From a virus: a DNA stretch of 28,006 nt. The notes beneath the pieces are model-generated. The model was given only the letters and a program-made list of their open reading frames with translations. It did no database searches and was not told the DNA's origin. Location of the stretch: the IMG/VR virus record IMGVR_UViG_3300030450_002179, positions 1 through 28,006 of that record, one strand, 5' to 3'. Positions 5,682 through 13,161 of this stretch are shown piece after piece; within the stretch, counting starts at the first letter, position 1; every line of letters begins with the position of its first letter. A program made the translations under genes and the position numbers.

Positions 5682-5710
5682 AAAAAAAAGGAAAGTTAAT
5701 CTTCCCTTTT
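5682..5710 (-). terminator. Strong intrinsic terminator ending the late transcript
   Basis: On the minus strand AAAAGGGAAG and CTTTCCTTTT form a ten-base-pair stem (one G-U pair) with a five-base loop, followed by an eight-T tract at 5689-5682. The TAA stop of the holin-like gene lies within it. It ends the lysis/late transcription unit directly before the early promoter, with only a base or two between them. Confidence 0.82.
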
Positions 5711-5911
5711 AAATACACTAAAACATAATGGTAATACTGCGATAAAACACAATAGCACATTTAGTTCAGTTAAGCCATTTGCTGATATATCAGCTAAAGC
5801 TCCAGCTATAAGTAGTCCAGATACGCTTCGTTTAGCACTCCATTTCTTTTGTTTTGCGCCCTCTTTTAATACTTCTGGTATTTGGACTAAGCTTTTTAAT
5901 AATTGTTTCAT
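5696..5911 (-). CDS. Holin candidate, small membrane protein
   Basis: A 71-aa protein with a basic amphipathic N-terminus (about 1-30) and two hydrophobic segments: S-G-L-L-I-A-G-A-L-A near 31-40 and L-N-V-L-L-C-F-I-A-V-L-P-L-C near 50-63, then a charged end K-R-E-D. Two membrane passes, small size and position directly after the M15 endolysin gene fit a class II holin or holin-like protein. Sequence alone does not prove lysis timing. Its stop codon lies inside the terminator stem. Confidence 0.6.
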   Translation of the reverse strand: MKQLLKSLVQIPEVLKEGAKQKKWSAKRSVSGLLIAGALADISANGLTELNVLLCFIAVLPLCFSVFKRED

Positions 5912-5926
5912 AAATCGTTTATTTGG

Positions 5927-6280
5927 TTAATATGTCCACATTACATTTTCTGGTAGGCTTTTATCGTTATCTACATGGATAAAAGTATTACCAACTCCTA
6001 TTCTAGTGAACCCAACATGAATAAGAGATTTTATTAAGTTTAATCTATCAGCTGAATTATTACAAGCAATATCTACAGCATTTCCTCTTAAATGAGCAGA
6101 ATTAGATTTTCCCCCAGCTTCTTTGTTCTTTTTTTCGCATCTCCAAGAAGAAGTTATATTAAAAGGTATTTTAGCATAATCTCTTGCAAAGTCTAATTTA
6201 AAGAGTAATTCTTGGTTCATTACATCAAAGCAATTACCACAGCAACATTTAAATTCTGATGGTTTAAAATATTTAGTCAA
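5927..6280 (-). CDS. M15-family peptidase, endolysin
   Basis: A 117-aa D-Ala-D-Ala-type peptidase of family M15 (Pfam Peptidase_M15_3-like), which cuts peptidoglycan cross-links and would be the lysis enzyme. Visible motifs: F-K-C-C-C-G-N-C at 10-17, S-S-W-R at 44-47, S-A-H63-L-R-G-N-A-V-D70 carrying the first zinc ligands, and F-I-H102-V-D with the final zinc His. No signal peptide is present, so release depends on a holin; membrane proteins on both sides fit this. Length is normal for a domain-only endolysin of this group. Confidence 0.88.
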   Translation of the reverse strand: MTKYFKPSEFKCCCGNCFDVMNQELLFKLDFARDYAKIPFNITSSWRCEKKNKEAGGKSNSAHLRGNAVDIACNNSADRLNLIKSLIHVGFTRIGVGNTFIHVDNDKSLPENVMWTY

Positions 6281-6497
6281 TTTCTTTCTTAATTAATTCT
6301 ATTTGTTTTTGTAGAGTTTCTATGTCTTTCTTGATGTAATCTACTTCAACTTTAGAAACCTTTTCGATAGGTAATCTTTTAGCTTCCTCTATTTCTTGAT
6401 GCAACACAATATACTCTCCAATCAATAAAAATAATATAGCACTAAAAGACAATACACTTTTTAAAGATATATTTAACTTTTCTACTTCATTTGTCAT
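6273..6497 (-). CDS. Lysis-cassette membrane protein with coiled coil
   Basis: A 74-aa protein with one membrane segment (V-L-S-F-S-A-I-L-F-L-L-I-G-E-Y near 15-29) and a C-terminal coiled coil (V-D-Y-I-K-K-D-I-E-T-L-Q-K-Q-I near 52-66). It lies immediately before the endolysin (8-base overlap) and overlaps the 49-aa membrane protein before it by 11 bases. The form fits a spanin-like or holin-accessory protein. No lipobox is seen, so an i-spanin-like role is only a possibility. Confidence 0.58.
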   Translation of the reverse strand: MTNEVEKLNISLKSVLSFSAILFLLIGEYIVLHQEIEEAKRLPIEKVSKVEVDYIKKDIETLQKQIELIKKEID

Positions 6498-6636
6498 TTC
6501 TTATCTTCTTAACATTATATATTAATGCTGTTATTAAAACTAATATTGTAAGCATTGATTCTATATCTAATAATGATACACTTAATGCTCCAGCATTGAT
6601 GGTATTAAAAACTACAAAGTCTACTTTTTCTTGCAT
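6487..6636 (-). CDS. Very small membrane protein of the lysis region
   Basis: A 49-aa reading frame starting at the ATG at 6636 and ending at the TGA at 6489-6487. Residues about 13-41 are hydrophobic, with L-T-I-L-V-L-I-T-A-L-I-Y as the clearest membrane segment, followed by a basic end (K-K-I-R-N-D-K). Short proteins of this pattern commonly precede the coiled-coil membrane gene and endolysin in Bacteroidota phages. It could be a holin or antiholin. A weak inverted repeat lies just upstream. Confidence 0.6.
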   Translation of the reverse strand: MQEKVDFVVFNTINAGALSVSLLDIESMLTILVLITALIYNVKKIRNDK

Positions 6637-6653
6637 TTCTTTAAGTATATTTC

Positions 6654-6677
6654 AAGGAGTTTTTTATTTTTCTCCTT
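6654..6677. repeat. Inverted repeat between connector and lysis genes
   Basis: AAGGAG at 6654-6659 and CTCCTT at 6672-6677 form a perfect six-base inverted repeat with a 12-base A/T-only loop, in the 60-base gap before the 49-aa membrane gene. On the minus strand no T tract follows, so it is not a canonical terminator for the genes here. It could mask or stabilise the mRNA leader of the lysis genes. Confidence 0.4.
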
Positions 6678-6696
6678 TTGTTTTATATTAGATAAA

Positions 6697-7287
6697 CTAC
6701 CTTTTACCTTGCCAGCCACAACAATTCCAATTTGCTAATCTATTATTACCATAATTTTGACCAGATATAGTTAATCCACCCTCAGAATAAGCTTGGGTTT
6801 CTGGTGTCATATTATTATGGTCATTGCTATTATATTCAGCAAATGTTACTCCACCTAATAATAGATAATTAATTAATCTTTCTGTATAAAATTGAGCATT
6901 AGACCTCTCTGTATCTATTAAAGCAGATACTTCGTCTTGGCTTAATGAAGTCATGTTATCTACATTACGAGTTCCAATAATGCCATTAGCTAAATTACCA
7001 TGTAAATATGGATAAAAATATACCAAAGTCCATTTTAGAGTTGTCATCATAACATACTCTTGGAGTAATGTTTTATAATGTTCATTTCCAGCATCATCTA
7101 CTTGACCATCTTTAATTAAGGTTTTTAACTTATTATATAAATTAGTACCCAAGATTGGTTGTATTTGGCTATCTTGTGCTTGTATTATAGATGGAAGTAA
7201 ATCATTATCGTCTATATTTCCGTCTATATGTGAATAGGCTTTAATATAATTTCCATCTATATATAATATTTGTTGAGGTAGTGCCAT
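6697..7287 (-). CDS. Head-tail connector (gp6-like) protein
   Basis: A 196-aa mainly helical protein. The N-terminal half (L-P-S-I-I-Q-A-Q-D-S-Q-I-Q-P-I-L-G-T-x-L-Y) and W-T-L-V-Y-F-Y-P-Y pattern resemble the connector proteins that follow the portal and capsid in Bacteroidota siphoviruses, an HK97 gp6-like family. The C-terminus ends W-N-C-C-G-W-Q, an unusual Cys/Trp cluster. It would form a ring between portal and tail. It is the last structural gene before the lysis cassette, and its start follows the preceding stop by three bases. Confidence 0.65.
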   Translation of the reverse strand: MALPQQILYIDGNYIKAYSHIDGNIDDNDLLPSIIQAQDSQIQPILGTNLYNKLKTLIKDGQVDDAGNEHYKTLLQEYVMMTTLKWTLVYFYPYLHGNLANGIIGTRNVDNMTSLSQDEVSALIDTERSNAQFYTERLINYLLLGGVTFAEYNSNDHNNMTPETQAYSEGGLTISGQNYGNNRLANWNCCGWQGKR

Positions 7288-7290
7288 ATT

Positions 7291-7557
7291 TTAATATATT
7301 GCTACAATTCCTTTTGCTGTAGAACCAGTTTTATATACTTTTTTTACTTTAATCCAATCAATAAAAGTACCATTTTGTATTCCAGATAGTGTTATTGTGT
7401 TTCCAGCTACTGTATCTACTTTTAAATTACCTCCACTTCCAACATATAAGTTAAAAGGTAATTCATAAGTAGTAGAATCGCTTAATGATAATTCTTGTGC
7501 TATAGCCTTTGATGAGCCATATCTAATATCTTTTTCTTCTTTCGGTGTTAGTGCCAT
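7291..7557 (-). CDS. Small structural protein next to portal
   Basis: An 88-aa beta-rich protein. The central F-N-L-Y-V-G-S-G-G-N-L-K-V-D-T and I-D-W-I-K-V-K-K-V-Y-K-T-G-S segments match a small conserved family I know from phage structural regions, where it may be a base or spike component or a head decoration protein. It has no membrane or signal segment. Position between portal and connector supports a virion role. Function is not established. Confidence 0.55.
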   Translation of the reverse strand: MALTPKEEKDIRYGSSKAIAQELSLSDSTTYELPFNLYVGSGGNLKVDTVAGNTITLSGIQNGTFIDWIKVKKVYKTGSTAKGIVAIY

Positions 7558-7564
7558 TTCTTAA

Positions 7565-9394
7565 TTATTTAGGTGGGTTTACATATCCATGATTTGGTGT
7601 GTCTATAGGTGCTATTGATTCGCTTCCTTTTTGACTTATATATGGGTTATTTCCCACTCTTTTATCATTTGTTAGACCTTTGTTTGGCATGTATTTACCA
7701 GAGGCATCTCTTTTCCTCATATATATTCTTCTTATCCAGCCATGATAACAATTAGCTCCACCTTTATACAAAAATAAATTATAAGTAGATTGTCCTTTTT
7801 CAGATAAAGCTCCATTTACCCCAGCTTTAGACATAGACATAATATCTTCATATCTCCATTCTACTCCTTGTTCAGTAAATTGCATCATTTTAACACAGAA
7901 TGGTCGACTACTATCTTTAGCTCTTTTTCCAGCTGTATGTTCGTAAACATACCTTACTTTATATAGACCTACATCTCTTTTTCCAGACTTAGCATCAGCA
8001 TCAGCCATTGATTTGGTAGGCATTTTATTAAATTGATGGAAACCATCTTTAGTAGTATCTACCCATTCTTCGCTAATTAGCTCCCATGTTTCCTCATCAT
8101 TATATTGAGCATATTTTTCTATCTCTTGCAGTAATAATTCTGCTTTTTCGTCTGATAAATATTCTATACTCTCATCTTTTTTCTCATCTATTACCTTTGT
8201 TTTCGGTATTACATCTATAGCTTCTTCTTCGTTTATAGTTTCAGCTTCTGTATCGGCAAATTCTGTTTTAAATAAATCAAATGGCTCAAAGAACAGATTT
8301 AAGTTCATTTGGTCTTCCATTTGTATTATGTTTAAAGCATCACATATAACATCTCTAAATGGTTCTACAACTGTCTGCTCAAATAAAGCACTTGCTGTTT
8401 GTAATTCTTCGGCATTATTACCAAGACCACTAGAATCAATTACACCAAATAATCTTGGCGAAACTACTCTGTGGCTAATCATAACTTTTTTAGTGATTTC
8501 TTCACTTAAAAATTGGTACTGTTTATCAGCATCAGATAAAGGAACTGGAGTAATCTCTGGAGTTGTATCTCTACCATCTGAAAATGTACACAAAAATTTA
8601 CCAGCATTTTGTGAACCAGCCAATTCCATTTCAATCTGATTTTTAATCTGCTCTCGTTTTTCTCTTGCTGGTATTCCATTAGCAAAATTAATAATATAGC
8701 TTGGAGCTAATCCTTTTTCAATTTGAGATAAATGGTATTGAGAAACATTTTTATCAAGTTCTATATAATTCCATGCACCAATATAATCTGGCTTTGGGTA
8801 GTAATAAGAACCTACTGTGTTCATTTTAACACACAAAACTTGAGTTGGGTATTCATTTTTACATTCTGGATTAAAAGCTTTCTTTTTATGTACTTTAGCA
8901 GCTCTACCATCTTGCCAATTATTAGAATAATAATACCATTCTACTTTTCCATCTTCGTCTGCATGACCAGACCTCATTGTTTCAAAAGGAATTACATCAA
9001 GAGAAGCTATACTATTTCTATCCATTGAATAAGTAAGAGAAATATAAAAGCCACCATGAAGTTTTAAGTCCATGCACATTAGCTGAATATCATTCTTACC
9101 TATTTTTTTATTAATTAAACTATTAAATCTTGCCCATTGTTCTGGGTGCATCATTTTATTATCTGCATCTATACCACCACCATATATCCATGCTGATATG
9201 GAATTAACCAAAGCATTATGAGTAGCTGAATTTTGATAAAGATTTATAGTGTGCTGTGGGTACATATTATCTACTCCGTACCATATATAATCAAAGCCTT
9301 TTTTATCTATTTCTACAGCATCTGTAAGGTCGTATGACATACCCACAGAATTAAAATGGTATTCTCCAGAACTTTGTGTTTTTTTTCTAGCCAT
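7565..9394 (-). CDS. Portal protein with C-terminal extension
   Basis: A 609-aa protein. Residues 1 to about 390 show the portal fold of Bacteroidota siphoviruses: an N-terminal D-Y-I-W-Y-G-V-D-N-M-Y-P segment, N-S-A-T-H-N-A-L-V motif, S-A-W-I-Y-G-G-G loop, and R-V-V-S-P-R-L-F-G in the stem. An acidic linker (about 390-440) leads to a second domain with R-P-F-C-V-K-M, Y-K-G-G-A-N-C-Y-H-G-W and R-R-I-Y-M-R-K, a Cys/His-bearing module I know as a portal C-terminal extension. Its role is unknown. The portal makes the dodecameric DNA gate and contacts the terminase. Unusually, it is far from the terminase genes. It begins 8 bases inside the preceding gene. Confidence 0.85.
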   Translation of the reverse strand: MARKKTQSSGEYHFNSVGMSYDLTDAVEIDKKGFDYIWYGVDNMYPQHTINLYQNSATHNALVNSISAWIYGGGIDADNKMMHPEQWARFNSLINKKIGKNDIQLMCMDLKLHGGFYISLTYSMDRNSIASLDVIPFETMRSGHADEDGKVEWYYYSNNWQDGRAAKVHKKKAFNPECKNEYPTQVLCVKMNTVGSYYYPKPDYIGAWNYIELDKNVSQYHLSQIEKGLAPSYIINFANGIPAREKREQIKNQIEMELAGSQNAGKFLCTFSDGRDTTPEITPVPLSDADKQYQFLSEEITKKVMISHRVVSPRLFGVIDSSGLGNNAEELQTASALFEQTVVEPFRDVICDALNIIQMEDQMNLNLFFEPFDLFKTEFADTEAETINEEEAIDVIPKTKVIDEKKDESIEYLSDEKAELLLQEIEKYAQYNDEETWELISEEWVDTTKDGFHQFNKMPTKSMADADAKSGKRDVGLYKVRYVYEHTAGKRAKDSSRPFCVKMMQFTEQGVEWRYEDIMSMSKAGVNGALSEKGQSTYNLFLYKGGANCYHGWIRRIYMRKRDASGKYMPNKGLTNDKRVGNNPYISQKGSESIAPIDTPNHGYVNPPK

Positions 9395-9896
9395 TATAAG
9401 ATATAGTTGTTGGTATTATAGTTTCGGTCATTCCAGCTTTAGAATTTTGGTAACTATCGCTAGTCCAATTATCATTGTGAATAAGTGCCACTCCACTTGC
9501 CACCACTCCAATTACAGCAGAATCAGTTACAGAAGAAATTGCTGTACTCGTTACATATACCTTATAATTGTACATGCCTTGACCACTTGTTTCCATGTGT
9601 CCACTAGCAGTAAAATCATCTAAATTAAGCCAAAATGTTTTTGCTCTAGGGTAGTAATCTTTAAAGCTACCTATTCTGTCCATTAATAAACCTAAGTATG
9701 CCTTTCCAGTTAATTGGTCTATTAGCTCAATATAGTAAGAGTGTGTTTTATGTTCCGAATTAAATTTAGGTGTATATTGTCTAGTATCGTTATTTTCTAT
9801 TCCAAAATTAGAAATTGTATTAGCGTATCTTACCGAATATACATCTAATGAGATGATATTTTGGTAGCCATTACTATTTCTTAAGTGGAGCATCAT
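9387..9896 (-). CDS. Structural-region protein of unknown function
   Basis: A 169-aa beta-rich protein (F-W-L-N-L-D-D-F, Y-N-Y-K-V-Y-V-T-S-T, I-I-P-T-T-I-S-Y-N) lying between the small gene at 10063-9896 and the portal. The strand pattern resembles small tail or head-decoration proteins, with no recognised family. Start and previous stop form TAATG. The C-terminal Ser/Gly/Asn-rich strands might form a surface-exposed beta domain. Confidence 0.5.
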   Translation of the reverse strand: MMLHLRNSNGYQNIISLDVYSVRYANTISNFGIENNDTRQYTPKFNSEHKTHSYYIELIDQLTGKAYLGLLMDRIGSFKDYYPRAKTFWLNLDDFTASGHMETSGQGMYNYKVYVTSTAISSVTDSAVIGVVASGVALIHNDNWTSDSYQNSKAGMTETIIPTTISYNG

Positions 9897-10063
9897 TATT
9901 CAGATTCTTTTTTAGCCTTTTTTTTGGGCTTGTCTTCTTCCAAATATCTTGGATATTCATTTTTAAGCATTTCTATTAATGCTTCATCTACTATTTCTCC
10001 TAAGTAAATTTTTCTACCTCTAGAATAAATAGTAGTACCAATAAATTCTTTTTTAATTTTCAT
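9896..10063 (-). CDS. Small structural-region protein (55 aa)
   Basis: A 55-aa reading frame, ATG at 10063, stop TAA at 9898-9896. The sequence starts with short strands (M-K-I-K-K-E-F-I-G-T-T-I-Y), continues with a helix (I-V-D-E-A-L-I-E-M-L-K-N-E-Y) and ends in a Lys/Glu-rich tail. Similar short proteins sit near connector genes in other Bacteroidota phages. Its start is just past the strong terminator at 10106-10077, so it is probably made at a lower level than the capsid and tail-tube genes upstream. The stop is fused to the next ATG. Confidence 0.62.
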   Translation of the reverse strand: MKIKKEFIGTTIYSRGRKIYLGEIVDEALIEMLKNEYPRYLEEDKPKKKAKKESE

Positions 10064-10076
10064 AGTGTAAAGGTAT

Positions 10077-10106
10077 AAAAAAAGGTGATGGATAATTCCA
10101 CCACCT
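10077..10106 (-). terminator. Strong intrinsic terminator after the tail-tube gene
   Basis: On the minus strand AGGTGGTGGA at 10106-10097 pairs with TCCATCACCT at 10092-10083 (ten base pairs, one G-U), loop of four, followed by a run of six T at 10082-10077. It lies between the tail-tube-like gene and the portal cluster. Because the portal, connector and lysis genes lie beyond it without an obvious promoter, it most likely permits read-through and lowers their level, giving more capsid and tube than portal. Confidence 0.8.
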
Positions 10107-10133
10107 CTAATTTAACAAAAAACAGACAAAGTC

Positions 10134-10742
10134 TTAAATTTGTGCAGTATTATATTGAGTCGCACTTAAAGCCAAAGTACCTACAGCTGTACCACTAGCT
10201 GGCCATTGATGGAAAGGACTCGCAGTAGATAAATTGTAAGCTGGGAATCTTTCTGCTCCAGTCATTTGTATTACATAACCTACATAATCTGTATAAGCTA
10301 CATCTCCACCATGTGCATAAGTACCACCAGATACTTGCATTCCATTTTCTACTCCAGCAAGATAATAAACCCCATTATTATCTTCTACAATAACTTGGAA
10401 TACTCCCTCAGATACATTCTGAAAACGAGCCCAAGATTCTTGAGAATCATGCGACATGTGTAGGTCTAAGTCTTGTTGGTATGTAATTACGCCACCAGAA
10501 CCAGTAACTATAGTTTGATTAAATGAAGATAATTGTCTATCTAAATCAAATTCGTAAAAGCTCAAACTTCCAGCAGCTTTTGTAGATATATCAGTAACTA
10601 TACCAGTAGTTGATAAAGTTGCGCCAGATACATCAGTAATTTTTTCTGAATCATACCAATTAGCTAGATATATTTTTTTTATTCCACCTACTTGACCAGC
10701 ACAAAAGTAACCTCTACCAGATGCTATTTCACATAAAGCCAT
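10134..10742 (-). CDS. Major tail tube protein candidate
   Basis: A 202-aa protein with the strand-rich, Gly-containing composition of siphovirus tail-tube proteins. The opening C-A-G-Q-V-G-G-I-K-K-I-Y-L-A-N-W resembles Bacteroidota tail-tube starts of the G-G-(I/L)-K-x-(I/V)-Y-x-A-N type. A central acidic loop and long beta strands (F-Q-V-I-V-E-D-N-N-G-V-Y-Y-L-A-G-V) follow. It sits directly after the major capsid gene and before a strong terminator, as expected for the second most abundant virion protein. No sheath gene is present, so the tail should be non-contractile. A decoration protein is the alternative. Confidence 0.6.
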   Translation of the reverse strand: MALCEIASGRGYFCAGQVGGIKKIYLANWYDSEKITDVSGATLSTTGIVTDISTKAAGSLSFYEFDLDRQLSSFNQTIVTGSGGVITYQQDLDLHMSHDSQESWARFQNVSEGVFQVIVEDNNGVYYLAGVENGMQVSGGTYAHGGDVAYTDYVGYVIQMTGAERFPAYNLSTASPFHQWPASGTAVGTLALSATQYNTAQI

Positions 10743-10770
10743 ATTATTATTTTTTTAAAGGTTAAAGATT

Positions 10771-10798
10771 GGGGAGCTGTAATTCAATACCACTCCCT
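10771..10798 (-). other. Hairpin between capsid and tail-tube genes
   Basis: On the minus strand AGGGAG and CTCCC(C) at 10798-10771 form a five- to six-base stem with a 16-base loop in the 66-base gap between the capsid stop and the next ATG. No T tract follows directly. It is probably an mRNA-protecting or processing hairpin for the capsid message rather than a terminator. Confidence 0.4.
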
Positions 10799-10808
10799 TA
10801 ATCAAGTA

Positions 10809-11747
10809 TTATTTAGAACCCATTGCTACATTTGCAACAACTGGAACTTGTGTTCCAACAGCAAATCGCATAGTAATTCTGTAATTATCAGAACCATCTA
10901 ATGGTGTCATATCTATAGCTTGAGCTAATTCTACTGAATCAGCAGCTCCAATTCCTACAGCAAAGTCTTTTGCTCTACCTACTGCATAATATCCAGATGG
11001 AATCCCCGGTGTTGCTACCATTTCATAACCACCAAATTTCATTTGTCCACCTACAGAAGTAGACATGTTATATCCACCACCTAATTGACCAACAGCAATG
11101 TTGTATACATCAATAGTAATTGGATTAACATATATTTTTACTTCTTCATATTGACCAACTAAGTTAGCTGGAATGGAAGCTACAACTTCTGCTAATCCCT
11201 CTACCACATCTGCAGTAGTGTTAATAGCTTTAGTTAAAGTAGTATAAGCACCACCATTAACAGAAAATTGTTTAAATATTCCATTGAATAATGCTGGAGA
11301 ACCAGCAGCTCTATTTCCGTCCCAGATATTAGATTCCATATCAGCTTGAACTTCTCCAGCTACATAAAGCAATAAAGCATCAGCATAATCATCTGGCACA
11401 CCAGAATTAATTGTGTACATATCTCCTTGCCACCAAGTTCTAAAGTTCTTCTTACATAATTGTAAGTTTACCATCAAATCGGTTACTTCTAAAGTTGATT
11501 CAGTTAGTGAAGTAGTTGCATCACTATTGAAATCACATGCTCCAGCAATTACTAGACCAGTATTAGCCATAACTGGAATTTGTGCTTTGAAGCGTACATT
11601 TTCTAAAATTGTAACTGTTCTATTAGCTAATGTCGGAGCTGATAATACAGCTGCATGAACATAAGGTAACGCTAATTCTCCAGCGTAAGTCGAAGCTCCA
11701 GCTGCAATAGTTGGAGAGTGAGCAAAATTGTGTTTATTCTGTGCCAT
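10809..11747 (-). CDS. Major capsid protein, HK97-like fold
   Basis: A 312-aa protein, Ala/Gly/Val-rich with few charged runs, as in abundant shell proteins. N-terminal residues 1-40 could be an arm. P-V-M-A-N-T-G, W-W-Q-G-D-M-Y and V-A-G-E-V-Q-A-D-M-E-S-N-I-W-D-G-N near 130-145 (spine-helix-like) resemble the capsid proteins of Bacteroidota siphoviruses. K-I-Y-V-N-P-I-T and the terminal beta strand M-R-F-A-V-G-T-Q fit P- and A-domain strands. The gene follows the XkdF-like protease and scaffold-like genes with a two-base gap, the canonical protease-scaffold-capsid order. No cross-linking residues can be assigned. Confidence 0.82.
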   Translation of the reverse strand: MAQNKHNFAHSPTIAAGASTYAGELALPYVHAAVLSAPTLANRTVTILENVRFKAQIPVMANTGLVIAGACDFNSDATTSLTESTLEVTDLMVNLQLCKKNFRTWWQGDMYTINSGVPDDYADALLLYVAGEVQADMESNIWDGNRAAGSPALFNGIFKQFSVNGGAYTTLTKAINTTADVVEGLAEVVASIPANLVGQYEEVKIYVNPITIDVYNIAVGQLGGGYNMSTSVGGQMKFGGYEMVATPGIPSGYYAVGRAKDFAVGIGAADSVELAQAIDMTPLDGSDNYRITMRFAVGTQVPVVANVAMGSK

Positions 11748-11749
11748 TT

Positions 11750-12358
11750 TTATTTATTTTTCTTTTCGTTAAAAATTCGGTAAATTCTTTCTTGTGAAGT
11801 TAATTCAGCAATAGCTTTTCTTTCTGAAACTTGTTGAGAAGCTGACATATTGTGCTTGAATGGTTTATCTGCTGAAAGCTTTTTAAGATTAGCAAGTTCA
11901 GTAGAAATAGCATCAACACCAGTTAAGTGAGCTTCTAATTCTTCGATTTTAGCCATCATTAATTCTAATGACTCAGTTAATTCAGATTTTAAAGCATAAG
12001 CAGATAAATCTACTTCCGAAGACATTTCTTCTTCTTTAACTACTTTGTCTTCTGTTTCTTCTCGTTCCATAGTTTCATCAGCACCCTCTGGCTCTTTTCT
12101 AGAACGAAGTTCTCCGTCTACCACATTAATCATGGTTCCGTCTTGTAATTCATACTCTCCAGATGGTAATGGCATTTTTTCGCCATCGTCTCCAGTTATA
12201 TAAACAAGCACGCCATCTTCAAATTTTTCGGCATCTGTTCCTATAACCGTCCCATCTACTAATTTAGTTTCTGCGAAAGTTTCAGCTTTTTTAGATAAGC
12301 CGAGTACTTCTCGAATTTGGTCTAGTTTGTTTGACATAGTTTTATTATTAGTTTTCAT
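11750..12358 (-). CDS. Scaffold-like capsid assembly protein
   Basis: A 202-aa acidic protein. It has a beta-rich part at about 30-85 (A-E-T-K-L-V-D-G-T-V-I, E-Y-E-L-Q-D-G-T), an acidic linker (about 86-115), then a coiled coil (about 120-160, L-M-M-A-K-I-E-E-L-E-A-H-L) and a basic end that may bind the capsid protein. This domain order is common in scaffold proteins encoded between prohead protease and capsid in Bacteroidota phages. The ATG at 12337 (M-S-N-K-L-D-Q) may be the true start rather than 12358. Protease cleavage is expected but not provable here. Confidence 0.65.
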   Translation of the reverse strand: MKTNNKTMSNKLDQIREVLGLSKKAETFAETKLVDGTVIGTDAEKFEDGVLVYITGDDGEKMPLPSGEYELQDGTMINVVDGELRSRKEPEGADETMEREETEDKVVKEEEMSSEVDLSAYALKSELTESLELMMAKIEELEAHLTGVDAISTELANLKKLSADKPFKHNMSASQQVSERKAIAELTSQERIYRIFNEKKNK

Positions 12359-12383
12359 AGGTTAAAAGATTTAATTTTAGTTT

Positions 12384-13151
12384 TTAGCTTTCACTTTTTA
12401 ATATTTCTTCTATTTTACTAACTAATGATTGTCTAACTGTCCCTCGTTTTATTGCAGAACAAACTTTAGCTGCTGTTTCTTCATCTCCATATTCTTTTTT
12501 CATGTCTTTAATACAAGTGTCCCAATCATACTTTAACATTAGTTCGTCTTCTGTATTTAACACAGCTATTATTTTTTCAGCTAATTGAGTTTCTTTTAAT
12601 TGTTTGCTGAAATTTTTAATTTTATCTGTAAAATACCCCTCAATAGAAAAACCTTTAATTTCTCCCTCTTTCACTTTTTCCCATACTTTATCGTTTTCTA
12701 CTTTCATAGTTACAAACCAAGTTCCTTTTGGTAAATGTTCAAATCCATAATTAACTGATTTATCTACAGCTCCATCTTTAATCCATGATTCTACAACATG
12801 TATGTCTTCTAATTCTGAAGCATGTTCTAAAGTAGTATTAGATTGATTTTTATTTTTCAAAAATAACTCAGAAGCCTTTTTAATAGTATCTCTGGAAAAA
12901 TACACATAATAATCTTTCCCATCTTCATCTAATCTAAATATCTGTTTATTAGGTATTAAAGCTGGTGCTATTAATAATCTTTTGTCTTCATCATATTTAG
13001 CACATTTAATAAGCTGTTTTTCTGCTTTTTCTTTTTTAAGTGCTACCCAGTTTTCTTCTATTGCTGGTTCTTCAACTAATGAGATAGCAAATACGCCATC
13101 TTGATTGTCTACTTGGTCTTCTGAAATAATTAATTCTACTATTTTAGTCAT
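12384..13151 (-). CDS. XkdF-like prohead protease
   Basis: A 255-aa protein. T-T-L-E-H110 and E-S-W near 121-123, with the stretch L-P-K-G-T-W-F-V-T-M-K-V (140-151) and G-F-S169-I-E-G (167-172), are the XkdF/U35 prohead-protease signature with a His and Ser as likely catalytic residues. The first 30 residues (I-S-L-V-E-E-P-A-I) are also typical. Near the C-terminus C213-x17-C231 (D-T-C-I-K-D-M ... A-K-V-C-S-A-I-K) is a separate motif found at the end of many phage head proteins. It should cleave scaffold and capsid tails during maturation. It lies directly before the scaffold-like gene, but unusually after the tape measure. Confidence 0.78.
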   Translation of the reverse strand: MTKIVELIISEDQVDNQDGVFAISLVEEPAIEENWVALKKEKAEKQLIKCAKYDEDKRLLIAPALIPNKQIFRLDEDGKDYYVYFSRDTIKKASELFLKNKNQSNTTLEHASELEDIHVVESWIKDGAVDKSVNYGFEHLPKGTWFVTMKVENDKVWEKVKEGEIKGFSIEGYFTDKIKNFSKQLKETQLAEKIIAVLNTEDELMLKYDWDTCIKDMKKEYGDEETAAKVCSAIKRGTVRQSLVSKIEEILKSES

Positions 13152-13161
13152 TTTTTAAGGT

